From the NCBI RefSeq assembly GCF_015832195.1, contig NC_052019.1:4387685-4451684 (forward strand): DNA of 64,000 nucleotides, read 5' to 3'. Position numbers and translations under genes: made by a program. Shown here piece by piece: positions 48,562 to 61,065 of this stretch. The notes under the pieces are model-generated. The model saw nothing but the letters and a program-made list of their open reading frames with translations, ran no database searches and was not told where the DNA came from. The stretch comes from Motacilla alba alba (Eukaryota > Chordata > Aves > Passeriformes > Motacillidae). Each line of letters starts with the position of its first letter. Positions within the stretch are counted from its first letter, which is position 1.

Positions 48562-49401
48562 CTGTCCTATTTCCATCAGGGTTTTGCTAGACATGTGCTT
48601 TGGGATTGATGGGCACGCGTTCAGAGCCTCTGAGGTCGGCAGCTCAGCTGGGCCTGCTTGCCCGTATGAGCTGCCAGATGCCTGGAAATCCCAGAAAATG
48701 AGCCAAAACACTTTGAGATCTAGAGAGAAAAACGTGGCATGTACAGATCTTGTGGACATATGGCAGCCCCACATGGGGTTGGATAGACAGGTTTGCTATT
48801 AGCAAGGCATCATCTACATAAGTGCTGGTCAACCAAAATACGCTCAGCCAGAACCACTTCCTAAATTCACTCTGTTCTTTTAAGAGATTATGTATTTATT
48901 GCAGAAATGCCATGGATTTCTTACATCTTTCACACTGTAACCTTTACACATACGATCTTTTCCTTCTACTGAGCCATATTGTGTTTTGCCACTGGATTTC
49001 TCAACAACAGAATCCCTGATTATTCATATTGCCTTTATTTTGCCCATGCCTTATTCTGAATCAAACAACATGGCTCAGTGAGCAAGGAAACTTAAATATA
49101 GAGCTTTAGTTAAAGCAAAGGTTGTGTTGATGCCCATGTATGATAATTGAAACTCATGACTGTCAGATCACAGCTGCTTGTATCATATCCTCAAGGAAAA
49201 CTGAAAGGGGGAATGAGATTTGTTGCTCTCGTGATCTTCAGGAGGATGAGGTGACATCTCTCCAAATTGGTTCCCTGGGTCCAGGTCTCCTTGCCTGAAG
49301 TTCCTCAGGACAAGAGGAAATTCAGAGCATTTACCTTTTAGATTTCCATGTTGTAGCATGCACCATCCACAGTGCAACTGTGTGAGTGTCACCATGGTTA
49401 C
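48562..49401. other. Unique sequence between two candidate exons
   Basis: The first 250 bp are moderately GC-rich with overlapping open frames on both strands (to 111 codons). No repeat or recognisable protein. Confidence 0.4.
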
Positions 49402-49463
49402 CTTGAGTACAGTTTATTTTCTGATGCTGACACATAATTCTCTACCCAGTACACGGGGGAAAT
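49402..49463 (-). other. Candidate coding exon (62 bp), gene unknown
   Basis: A good acceptor (gtgtgcctcaaatgcttcag) and donor (CTCAAG then gtaaccatgg) bound 62 bp on the minus strand. Only one frame is open. It reads ISPVYWVENYVSASENKLYS and exits with two nucleotides, matching the longer form of 48432-48561 with a Ser at the joint. No family was recognised. Confidence 0.25.
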
Positions 49464-52004
49464 CTGAAGCATTTGAGGCACACAGGTGTGACACTGAGGA
49501 AACTCTCCTCCAGTGCATCCATGACCATGCCAATAGACGGTCCTACTCCTGAATAAGCACTAGCCAGATTTAGAGTTGTTGGATAAACTAAAAAACTTTT
49601 CTTCTTTTATGAGCATCAGCTACATCACAAACCTGTAAAGTTCTCCTGCTCTTTAACATAGGATGCATACTGTGTCTACTTCTTTTTATGGAGGGGACAG
49701 AAAGAAAACACTGACAGTGTAGGACAGGTTTGAGGAGAAGAAAAGAGAAGTGACTTTATCCTGCAAGGAACAACACAATCTGGATCACAGTGTTCTGCAA
49801 AATTATTTATCAATATTCTGCCCAATTTTGAGGGATATTTTTTTATTTCCATGGGAAAATGATGTAAAAAAATAATAAGGGATGCCATTAAGTAAAGATT
49901 TTAGTAGTTTGGAAATGGAAATGCTGGTTTCTTGCACATCCTTAGCTTTAGCATTTTAGCTCTCCTACGTGGTTTTAGGAGCCTTTTTATTCTTTATATT
50001 GTCACCTTCTGTTTCTTCAGTTATACAGCATATAATATCAGAGTTAGGCTCATTTTATATCACCTCAAGAACACATGTGAACTTTATACATATCACAAAG
50101 AATTAATTGGGATCCTGAAGGCTAAAGAAAAGTTATTTCATATTGTTAAGAACCAGGTGCTCTTTTTACACTTTACATCTAACAGAATGTGTGCCAGTTT
50201 TTCTGGTTAGAAAAGTGGAGCAGAGCTCAGCACAGTCCTGTGCACATTTGACTGTGTCTATTATTCATAGACCCACCAAAAGAGCAACAGCCAGGAAAGT
50301 GGAAAGGCTTGACAGAATTTTGTTACTGGCAACAGGGAAAAGAATTGGTCCTCATGTAACAGAGAGCCAGAAAAGGTAATGAGAGAGAAAAATAAAAAGA
50401 AAATTAGAGGACTGCTGTCTATCAATATATGGCTTTTCTTTGTTCCTAACCAGAAATATACATCCATGTGGAGCCCAAACATCTCGTGGCTTTCTTATCA
50501 CCTTTATCCTCATAAATAAACTTTTATGGGGCACTGCTTTCTACCGTTTTCTCCCTTCATAGGACTTACTCAACTGTTCTACCCAAAGCACTTTGACCTG
50601 TGGAATACTGAAGAGTTTCAACAGAAGGTCAAAACAGGTTTAATTTAATGAAATGTCCCTGGCAAATACTCTTACAGTGCCACTAATTTTATCTGAAAGA
50701 CAGAGTCAATTCTTGGTGAACCAACATAATGTCCTAAATTACCTGTTTCTCTTAATTAACTAAATAGTTGGCCTAGGATGACTGACTCAGCAGGATATGT
50801 CTGTGATGTAAATGTCAGCACTGAAAATTCTTGAAAATATCTGTACTTGACCCATGACTCATCTGTCTGCCATGTGTCACAAATTAAATCTCCGCTTCTG
50901 ATTATTGGGCAAATATGCACAGTATTTTTCTGAATTAATAATTTGTCAGGAAAAAATAATAAGAAGAAATGAGAAAAACCACAGTGAAGTCCATTTATTA
51001 TAAGGAGAACCATGTAATTCTTGTATATGTCAGATATTAACATGCTTGAATATTTGTTAGATAAACTCCTTTTATCATCAAGAAACAAAGCTCATTTTTC
51101 CAAAGTGAAATTTCAACCTCCTACTTACATATTTTGCATTTTTTTCTTATAAATATTTAAAACAATTGCTAAAATATTATTTTCAGTCAGCAAAATGTGA
51201 GTATTTTATTTTGAAGACATTGAAAAGAAAAAGTCTCTTTCTCTTGTTTCTTTCTCATCTATGAGGATGGATGAGAATTTACAAACTATTTCCAGCAAAT
51301 TACAAAGAGAGCCAAAACTAAACAAGGTTGAAATAGAGATCATTTCTTAAAGACAACTTGGAAATACCCAAGTCTCTCCACTCCCTGCTCCATGCTAAGA
51401 AGAAGACCCTTGAAGAAACACTCATTTCCTTTTCTAATTTAAGCCGCCTTTTTATTCTGCACTTTTGTTCCACCCCAAAGCCTCTGAGAACCCAAGTGAG
51501 TGTTTAGGGACCTAAGACACAACTTCTCCTTGATTCAGTTAAAGGCTGATGTGTGTCACTGATGATGACTTTCCACCTACATCAACCTTTTGATGGAGAG
51601 CCAATGTTTTCAGGAACTCAATCAAACTTTAACTGCAAGGTCACAGTCCAAGAGCAAGGTCCACATTCCAAGAATTTTGTGGCTGTTAGCTGATAGACTT
51701 GATACACACACATACTTGACCCTGATAGGCCAAGGAAATAAAACACAATTACTTTGGGTAAATAATTTTTATATTGTATTTTACTTTTGTACAACACAGG
51801 CACAGTAAATAAGATAAGGATTGTTTTTTTCTTTCTCTGAGGTTCAGAGAATGTGAAACTCAGAAATATTCTTGGGAAGAATTGTGCCTTGCTTTTTTCT
51901 GTGAAGAGAAACGTGGTGATAGACCTCTTTGGAAATATTAATAAAATAGAGCCTTGCAAAGGTGGATGGATGAACTTAGACATTCCTTAGACATTGTGTG
52001 GTGT
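49464..52004. other. Unique AT-rich sequence
   Basis: About 2.5 kb, no recognised repeat family. On the minus strand 50563-50600 and 50066-50115 are further segments with good acceptors, but the second is closed by a stop and the first does not fit in phase. No supported gene. Confidence 0.4.
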
Positions 52005-52117
52005 GTAGATGTGACACTTGGGGACATGGATTAATGGTGGGCTTGGCAGTGCTGGTTAATGGTTACGTCCAATGATCTTGGAGGTGTTTTCCAGCATTAT
52101 TGGTTCTATGATTCTTT
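52005..52117 (+). mobile_element. CR1 LINE extreme 3' end
   Basis: Blocks agatgtgacacttggggaca, tggtgggcttggcagtgctg, caatgatcttggaggtgttt and ggttctatgattctttag match the tail of the CR1 subfamily whose consensus carries 'gtggacttggcagtgctggg'. It is 5'-truncated and ends 25 bp before the LTR that follows. Confidence 0.88.
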
Positions 52118-52142
52118 AGCATCAGAAACATCTCAGGGTCTC

Positions 52143-52746
52143 TGTGGTCAAGATGACCCTGAGGTGTAAGAAAGTCTCTTTTCCCAGCCCCACAATCAAA
52201 GAAGGAGTCAGGACTCCTCAGCTCTAGTTTTCAAGGTTGTTTATTTTGTGTTATTTAATACATTCTTTTTCTGACCTGCTAAGGTCTGTTGGGCAGGTTG
52301 TTTTGTGGCACACTGACCACCCTCAGGACAGTGTTATCTTTTTATACTAAAAACTATGTGTACTTTATTTACAAGAATTTTCCAATACCTATCACCTGTG
52401 TTAGACACTCTGTCTCTACTCTAAACCAATCCAAAAGTGCCACCGTCACACAGAAGATGGAGGCTAAGAAGAGGAAGAAGAAGGAAGGACAAGGCATGCC
52501 CAAATCCCTCCATCTTGGCCTGTGAACCCCCATTCTAAAAAACCCAAAATTCTATTTTTCCACCCTGTGACACATTATTCTACTTAAACTTTCATGGCTT
52601 GCAGATCCTCATATAAGGTTGGTAGTTTTCTCCATGGGTTAAAATCAAAGGCACAGGTGTCTTTGGCTTTGTGCCAAGGTCTCTGAGCCCCCTGCCAGGG
52701 GCTCGAGCCATCCAGACCAGCCAAAGGGATGTCCTGGGCTCCAACA
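52143..52746 (-). mobile_element. Solo LTR of a third endogenous-retrovirus family, 604 bp
   Basis: In minus sense it begins TGTTGGAGCCCAGGACATCC and ends near CATCTTGACCACA. It carries TATAAAAAG (plus 52338-52346) and then AATAAA about 95 bp later (plus 52240-52245), the order expected of an LTR promoter and polyadenylation signal. The middle contains ccaagatggagggatttggg and cttcttcctcttcttagcc. I recognise the pattern from songbird LTRs, but the class is not certain. No retroviral genes flank it. A target duplication was not found, so the exact ends may be off by a few bases. Confidence 0.82.
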
Positions 52747-53843
52747 GAAAGAAATGAAAGCTTTTAAACATGTAAGCTTCAAATTTAGTGACTAAAATGC
52801 AGCTTTCTGATGCAATGTTTTCCCTTTCTCTTAACTAAAAAGACAGCATTTGGTCTACTATGTTTTAAATACATCTGGCTAGTCAGGCATGGTTTGGTTT
52901 ATTTATATGCTTAAAAACGTTGCATTACTGGTAGTAATTATAAGTAGATTTCTGACCTCCTAAAAATAACTAGCTGTCTCCCTCCCAAAATAAATCCAGA
53001 AATGTTAGTAAAAATGAGGTTACTCTAAAGAAAATAATCCCAAAATTTTCAGCAACTCTTTCCTGTAAACTGACTTTTTTATTATTATTATTTTCATACA
53101 TTTAAGAATTGATTTTGATTATTCAAATTCAGTTCAATCAGTTTAATTTTTTTAAATTCTCCTGTGGAGTAAGAGAACTACTTATTCTTTCAGTGGGATG
53201 TAAATAGTGAGTTCTTGGAAATATAAGTCAATTTAGAGCTGTAGTGAGAATACAACAGAAATTTTAAAATGGAAAAACAAGGCAAAAAAAATTTCCACGT
53301 ACTTTCCACTTTTTTATCATCTTTTAAAATGATTGACATTCTGCAGAGCACTGAGTTTTATTTTGAGGTTGTTTATTGATAGCTGAGGCATTGCATAAAG
53401 CAAAAGTTCATTAAATACCAAAAATTCATTAGAAAGAAAAAAAATGTTTTAAAAAAAGCCACCTTCACTTCTTCAAATGTATTTGTTAAAAGCAGGGGAA
53501 AAAGGTTGACTGATAAAAACCCCTCTAAAGTCATAGCAAAATAAAATTGTAGGGAATGGGAAATGGACACGATCAATAATGTGAATTTCAGTGGTTGAAT
53601 TTTGTATCAAGAGAGAAAAGGTGGCCTGTAAGTCAGTGAAAATGAAATGTGAGTGTAAAAACCCCTTGGAAATTGATTGGAAGAGGAGACCACTTTTAGC
53701 AATCAAAGTCAAGAACATGCCTTGGATCTACGTGCTGCTGGGAGGGAAGGAACTTTTGAGAGTAACTCAGTCTGGGAGCTGGTGAGAGGAGATTTTTGGT
53801 TTCCAGTTTGAGCAACAGAACTGATTTGACAATGATCAGAAAA
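52747..53843. other. Unique AT-rich sequence
   Basis: About 1.1 kb without recognised repeats or genes. Confidence 0.45.
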
Positions 53844-53998
53844 TGTGGAAGTCCCTGAAATTGTTCAAGGCTGGTCTGGAGAGGATTCTGAAACACCTGG
53901 ACTAGTGGAAGTTGTCCATGCCCATGTCAGGGCTTGGAACTGGAAGATCTTTAAAGTCCCTTCCAACCCAAATAATTCTGATACAATGACTCTGTGGC
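53844..53998 (+). mobile_element. CR1 LINE 3'-end fragment
   Basis: Blocks gtggaagtccctgaaattgt, tcaaggctggtctggagagg, gttgtccatgcccatgtcag and agatctttaaagtcccttcc are followed by ttctgatacaatgactctg. It is 5'-truncated and diverged. Confidence 0.88.
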
Positions 53999-56900
53999 TG
54001 GGGAGAAAACATGATCAGTTTGAGTGCCTGGTTTTATTAAAATGAACAGGAATTTCAAGCATGGCGTGAAAGAAAAAGTCAATGGGAATATGCCCAAGGC
54101 CATGGTTCTGTAACACTCTGTTTGTCTAGGTGTATCACAAAGAGTGATTTTTAACAGGAACATAAGAAACCTATTATTTTGTACAGTAAAACTGTATTTT
54201 TCTTTGTCTTGCTTCATTCCACACAAATGATAAACACCTGTAAGATCCTGTCAGTGTTTAGACTCACTGCTCAGCTGGTGAGAGGCGTGTTTCTGATAGA
54301 CTGATTAGTAACTAAGCAGTTTATTGAATGTTTAGACCTGAAGACAGAGTCTGAAACTTGTGTTTATCTCTACTCTGGAGATCTTTATACAGTTGCGATA
54401 CAGTTAATAAACAGTTGAAACCTTTTTGATGTTTCTAAGCTTGTTTCCTATATTATAAAGCAGCACAGGGATCTTGCCTAAGTTGATGTTTCTAAAGTGA
54501 AGCCATGAAGGTAAATCCCAGCCATCCCAGTCCAGTGAAATAAAAAATTCTGTTGCTGTGGTGAGAACTTGCAGAAGCTTACCCAGAGAAGAATGAAGCA
54601 CTGTTTAATTAACTGCTTTATAAACACTAAACATAAACCTAACCCACTTAATTGGCTTTATATCATTTATTTAAAAGACCCAAATAGTTTCACCTGGCTA
54701 CCCTTTGAGTCTCTTCCTGATATCAATAGAGAATTTTGCACTGAAATGCACAGCAAAAGCATGGAACCTGTCTCTAGTACAGTGTGATCTTAAGGTGCTA
54801 GGAAACATTTGGGCAATTGAGTTCAGTTTCAGGGGACAGGATGCAAATTTTGGGCATATTCTAAATATTTTATATGCTACAGAACAACTTTTAGGAGTCT
54901 TGGTTCGGTGTGATGTCTCTCTATCAACTATTTTTGGAAAATTATCTCTGATCTAAGAGTCAGAAAATGATCACACCTATGGTTGGTAATCTTTCTCTTA
55001 TACCAGAAAAAAAAAATACAAATCTTAACTAAGATTTCTTCCAGAGTTATCACAGGAGTTGAATCTACCAGAGGCACTGCATGTGCATATGCAGCAGCTG
55101 AGGAGAGTCCAGTCTGCAATCCATGTGCACTGGCTGGTGATAAACATGAAGATAATATGTTAGTATCATGAGTAAAAAAGCAAAAACCAGCAATAGTTTT
55201 ATTTTTTGGTCAGAATTGGTTGTCACTGGGCATGATACGCATGAAATGAATCTGATACCTACTTATCTGTCACCTTTTGTCATTCAAATGAGCCCTGCTC
55301 TTTGCTTCTCACTCTTACCCAACACTTCAGGTAGGGCCTCACAAGAGCAGAGCAGGTAGCGGGGGGGAAGATTTAAGTTTTGTTTGTAGTCTCAAAAAAT
55401 ATACTATTAAAAAAAAAAAAAAGATTATGAAAATTAGATCTAAGAGAATGAGATGGGTAAGAAGGGGAGAAACCTCTTCATCAGGTTGAGATTCCCATGC
55501 TCAGGCTCAGGAGCTGAGGCTTTAGGAAACAGATCAGATGTCTTAAGGTCTGTGATAAAATTGATAGTTAACACAGTGAAGTGACAAAGAAAAACAATTC
55601 ATGGTCAAAATTTCTTTATTTGCTGATTTATTTGCATCAGGGTAAAATCAAAGCCTTTCTCTAAAGCATCAGATATGATCAAAATGTACCCATTACTTAT
55701 GCATGAATTCTTCTGAACTTTAAGGTTTGGGATTAGCTTGCTTGTAAGTGTCTAAATCCTCTGTCAGCTTCTACTTGGCCTCAGTCATAGCACTGCATGA
55801 AAAAAGGAGATTAACAGGTATTCCTTCTCTTTTTTTCCCTCATCTCACAGTATTTTTACACCTCAGAGCTTTAGTTCTTGGGGGCTGTGAGTCCATCAGA
55901 TCTGAAGCAAAAGCCTGGCTGGTGCAGCTTTGCAGTTTCAGAGGAGAAGGAAAGCTGTGAGCAAACTCTGCTCTCAGTTAATTATTCAGCAGAGTACCCT
56001 GGGCAGGACTGCTGACCCTGGTGGTACCGAGCGATGCCTCCTGCGTGACAGGCAAAATTGTATTTCTAATCACTTATGGTTACCAAAGGACACATGGCAT
56101 GTTTTGCAGAAGGGAGATGATTAGCTCTGTTGGCCTGGCTGGCTTCCAGTTGGAAAAGCTTCATCCACTGAATACAAATCTACAGAGTAATTTCAAGTAT
56201 AGCTCCTTCTCTCCTCAAATGTCATGCAGGGAGTTACTCTGAGCTTTGAACAGCTGCCATGTTCCTCTATGGAGATGGCTGCTGAGGAATATATAGAATC
56301 ATTTTAAAGCTATGGGGAATAATAAAAAATCAGTATTAAGCTGCCTGTGTACTTAGATGGATGAGAAGAAGGGCAGAGAGGGACAGAAAGATTTCTGATT
56401 ATGGTAGGAATCAGAGTGGAAAATGCATCAAGTAGTGAATAAGGCTAGCTAATGAAATATTCTATAGTATAATGTAAATTGCAGTGATTGGGGACAGCTG
56501 ATTCCTCAAAATGTTGTTTTTTTTCTTCTTTTTTCGAAATTAGATTAATTTTTAAGTATTCAGAAGTCATCCATAAATGATCACACTGACTCACAGTTTA
56601 TTAATATTTTTAACTCCAGTCTTGAGAGAGAAAATGTCCTATTTCTTTTAGAGTGATGACTTTGTGCTTAAGGACGTCAATATCTGGATCGCACCAGGCA
56701 CGTCTTCAAAAGGATGAATAAAACTTGGGAAAGACCCAGAATCCCAGAAAAAGAGAAAAAAAAAAGTTGAAGTTTGTGTATAATGGACAGTTGCATATGA
56801 AAGACACCTCTTGAGAACAGATTTTTGTCCAGGATGAGTGGATAGAATTGGCTGCTTTGATTCTGGAAACTCAGGGTCTCTATCAGGGTGTGGTGTTGGT

Positions 56901-57157
56901 TGCAGCCATCTCCAAACAGGACATTTCACATCTCTGGATCACAGATGGCACTGAAGCCATCCTCCCAACCTCAGGTTTCTCTGGGTTCATGCAATACATC
57001 ATCCCAGAGCAGAAAAAACTGCTGTAAAAGTGGTTTGGACTAAATTAGGGACACCGAAGGTCGTGCTGCTAACAGATCTGAGGAATGTGGGGAGGTGAGA
57101 CACATTGTGGTAAGTTATTCTTTCCTAAGGACAGTAAATTCCTTACTTGGGTCAAAG
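53999..57157. other. Unique AT-rich sequence
   Basis: About 3.2 kb, no recognised repeat family. It contains the candidate exon at 54694-54740, short A runs near 55005 and 55409, and frames of 60-93 codons without support. Confidence 0.4.
54694..54740 (-). other. Candidate coding exon (47 bp), gene unknown
   Basis: An excellent acceptor (gcttttgctgtgcatttcag) and good donor (AGCCAG then gtgaaacta) bound 47 bp on the minus strand. One frame is open, QNSLLISGRDSKGSQ, entering with one carried-over nucleotide and leaving in phase 0. That would allow joining to 49402-49463 or to the short form of 48432-48521. It is short and unrecognised. Confidence 0.2.
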
Positions 57158-57300
57158 ATTCATGGAAAGTCTTGGGTTGGAAGGGACCTTAAAGGTCACC
57201 TAATTCCAAACTTCTGCCATGGGCTGAGTTCCCGCCCTCCAGGTTGTGTCCAACCTGGCCTTGAACACTTCTAAGAATGGGGCATCCAAAACTTCACTGC
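57158..57300 (-). mobile_element. CR1 LINE 3'-end fragment
   Basis: Reversed CR1 landmarks: cttgggttggaagggacctt, aaaggtcacctaattccaa, gtccaacctggccttgaac and aatggggcatccaaaacttc. It is fairly well preserved and 5'-truncated. Confidence 0.92.
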
Positions 57301-57452
57301 ATCCTCTATATAACCACATGATCACCATCTCACAGGAGCCTAAAAAGCAAGGTACTTGTATATAAACAGCTAAGAAATTAGTTGTTGCCCTCATAAATTA
57401 CTTTCATTTCAGAGAAGGTTTTGAAAATCAAGGAAAATATGATCTGACTGAA
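57301..57452. other. Spacer between two CR1 fragments
   Basis: AT-rich sequence separating the truncated 5' ends of two oppositely oriented CR1 pieces. No other feature. Confidence 0.5.
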
Positions 57453-57603
57453 ATATATGGAGTGTCCTTCTCTGGAGATATTCAAAACCTGCCTGGGCAT
57501 GATCCTTTGCAAGCTGAACTAGATGAACCTGCTTCAGCAGGGAATTCAGTCCAGATGATTTGTAGAGGTCCCTTTCAATCCCAACCATTCTGTGATTCTG
57601 TGA
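57453..57603 (+). mobile_element. CR1 LINE 3'-end fragment, different subfamily
   Basis: Blocks tctctggagatattcaaaac, ctgcctgggcatgatccttt, gaacctgcttcagcaggga and gatgatttgtagaggtccct end in attctgtgattctgtga. The 'ctgcttcagcaggg' block differs from the other copies in the window and marks another CR1 subfamily. Confidence 0.9.
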
Positions 57604-60600
57604 GACTTATGTAACTCTTTTTACTGTTTTGATTTTCAAAATTTTATGTCTTTCTTCTGGAATTTATTTCCCCTGAGTAAACATCATTTATTTTGGCTTT
57701 GCACAAAACACATGGGAAAGAAAAAACAATTTCAACTATGTATTTAGTCCTACCCCCAGTATCCTACCCAGGTAAAAGACTATAATAGGATTGTGCTTTC
57801 TAACAGGCTTTGAATATTCAGATTTTATATTTAAGATTGCCATGTGAGCCAGATAAGGAATTTTAGAGTAGGATTTAAAATGCAGGATACCCAGAAGTTT
57901 GATCACGACTTTCTGTTCAAAGACACAACTTTCAGTTAATGCCTGTTATTGAAGACAAGGAAAATAAAGCAAACAGAAATGTTTGCTGTTTGTAAAGAGC
58001 AGATTCCCCAATAAAGTCCAGAATTCCTGTTTGTTTCCTGGCATCCTGCGCTGATAAGGAGTGCTGAACACAGTTCTCCCAAATACAATGGTTGCCCATG
58101 ATCTGTGGTCCACAGTTTTAGGCTTTTTTTTTGCATAAATCAGGCCATGATTATCCCCACATGAAAGCTGGAGTGTGCTGAGCATTTCCATTAGAAATCC
58201 CAACTGAACTGCAGAATCCTTCTGAAATCACTGTGCCAAAATTAAGAACACTGAATGAACTGAGGAGTTTCCAAAATTCTCAACAAAGTGCCTTGGTGCA
58301 GACACCAGACCACTGGCAATGAAGTGAGTTTATTCAATCAATAAACATCCATTTGATAAACAGGGTGCAACACTGGGAGTTATTTTGCTAGAAGTCTAAA
58401 TAGGGTTTAAAATATTTAAAGATTTCTTTGAAGCAAGGGCATTGTTCCTAAAATGGTGCATTTATTTTCCTTTTTTTCCCCTCACAAAGCATCTACTGTA
58501 TTAATTCCATAATTTCAGCGTCTGGAGATTGCTTGTGTGGATTCCCAATTTCCAACCACAGTCTCCTTGGAGACAACAGTTTTATTTATGTATTTATATT
58601 TCATTCAGAAAGGCTTGGATTCTGAGACAAATCTCAGAGGTACAAAATGGGGACATCTCTGAGTGAGATGGCATGGGAGAGAGACCTGAGGAATAAATAA
58701 AATATTTCATGTCTATCATTTCAGCTAAGTGTCAGTGCACTAAACAGAGTTTTACTGCAGGTAATGCAAGGATAACCTTGTCCTGAAGCATTATATCTTT
58801 ATGTGAATATATATATGTGTACACATGTGATAAAATCACCCACATACATTAGATGAGTATTTAAAGATCTTGGAGGATTGCAGAGTGGGCAATGCCATAT
58901 TTCTATTTTCTAGGCAGCTCAAAGAATGTAAATCAGGTATGGGAGTTGTGGGTCTTTTTGTTTTGTTTTTTTTTCCTTTTATGTAAAAATCCAGGGCTGC
59001 ACAGAGCAATATGGTGTGAAAAACCAGTCCAGTACCTCCATGGGTGCTACTAATTTAAAGGATTTCTATTTTGTTGTTAAAGGATGTACCCAAAAATTAC
59101 ATCACAAACCTGTCTCCCAAGTGCCTAATATAAAACAAGGGGAATGCCTTGACTTTCTAGAACAAAACACAGATTGTGGAATTGCAGCTGATAAATGTGG
59201 TTTATTATGTCCACTCCAGACACATAGAGCAGCTGAAGGTTTGGTTGAAGAACAGGGTGACTTAATATAGGGATTAAATCAACAATTTGAAGAAAACCAG
59301 GAGAAACAGAATAAACTGATAAAAAAAGCATTGCTGTAAATATAATTTCAAGGATACTCCACCATATAGCTAGTCCAGGACTCATTAGTTGTCCTGTCTC
59401 CTCTGCCAGCTTCTCTTTTCAATATATGTATGAAAACCACTTTTGCTTACAGTTTATTGAAAATAAGTAAAATTGATAGAAATGCATCTTTACAGCAACT
59501 TTAATATCTTTTCAAGCACGCAGATCACATTTGAGTGACAGATGATAAGCTGCATGCCTGATTTCTACCAACAATTAGCTTGGGCAAATAAAGTAATTGC
59601 ATATGCTGGTTCTGACAGAACAATTTATTTTTTCCCTTCTGTGCAATCATGATGCAATTGTGGGGCCAGTTGTGATTTAATGCAGGGACTGCTTGCTATT
59701 CTAGTCTTGTACTCTTCCTAAAACTAGAGAGATGTATTTTGGCTGCTCCCTTGCCACTTCCATGATTAACTTGATTAAATGGAATAATTTCATAGCATTT
59801 CACTTAACAGAGGGAGTCTATTGGTGCTTATGCAATTATAATGTGCAATGCTGGACATTTCCACCCCCTAAAAAACCCCTGTGCTGTAGTGAAATCTGCT
59901 GGATTTGTATTGTTAAAAAAAAATGCAAGTTATTTAAAATGATACAGAAGATATATATTTTTTTTTTAAATTGAGTCCATATGGGGAGGGGAGTGATTGG
60001 TTAGATATTCTTCCAAATGTTGGCTTTTCAGAGTTTCTTTTGAAATGGAAAACTAATTCTAGCAAGAGTTTTGTGGCTGGCAGTAAAACTCTCCAATTTG
60101 CGGTGTGTTTTGCTTCACAGAACGTATCTCTCAGAAGCAACACTGCAATCAGTACATTGCCACAGTTATGCTTCCTAAATCCTACTTGCAAATATGAGAA
60201 AGGTCCTCCCTTTTTTAATGCCTGTCTTTGACCTCTCTTCTGCAAAGGCAGCTCCCTAGAACTAGTTTTCAGCTAATCCAAAAAATTTCCATGAAGATGA
60301 ACAGTTTCTCCTGTGATACAGAGCGATTGGAGGTGGAACATATCACTCTGACCCAGGCTGAGCAGAGACATAAAACTGAATTTCCTACATGGAGTGCTCA
60401 TCATTCTCCACCTCATACACACATAATCCTCTCCTAATTAAAAATGCTTGCATTTTCCACTGGAAAATAACAGTCCCCTATGAGTGAAAAGATTGGGAAT
60501 GCTTGGTGTTCTGCTTGAGGATGTCTCAAAACCAAACAGAAACTTGAATGGTTTTGTGAGAAATAATTTTAATTTCTTCCTAAATGAGCACTTTTTGTTG

Positions 60601-60950
60601 AAAAGTGTCACTTGGGATGGTGTTTATAATGTGACCTTTTTTTTGGGGGGAGCACATTTTGCCTTCACAACTTGTAGACATCTAAAAGGGAGCTGATATC
60701 AGTTATCCAAGTTTCTTCTGCCATCAATAATGAAAATAGGTAACTCCATACAGGGATTTACCCTGTTCTGAGATAGTTGTCTAAAATGGAGGGAATAAAT
60801 TGGTCTGTGGATCCCTTTTCCTTGACTGAAAATGACCCCGAGGCAATTATCTGTAATATCTGAAGTTAGGGCTGGGCCATACCCTCATCCATTAGAATTT
60901 TGTCTTTTTTTTCAAACAGGAGTCTGAATAAGCAAACAGGACACTCAGGT
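57604..60950. other. Unique AT-rich sequence
   Basis: About 3.3 kb without recognised repeat families or a supported gene. Frames of 84-103 codons at 59.0-60.25 kb have no motif that I recognise. Confidence 0.4.
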
Positions 60951-61065
60951 TTCACATTTTCATATAAAATATATTTATATTACACGTAAATTTATATAAT
61001 AAAAATAATATATATAATTTATAAATCATATCTATATAATTTAATATATAAAATATATGAAAAGA
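60951..61065. repeat. AT-rich low-complexity
   Basis: More than 100 bp of almost pure A and T with irregular tatata, aaatata and taattta words. It has no regular period. Confidence 0.88.
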
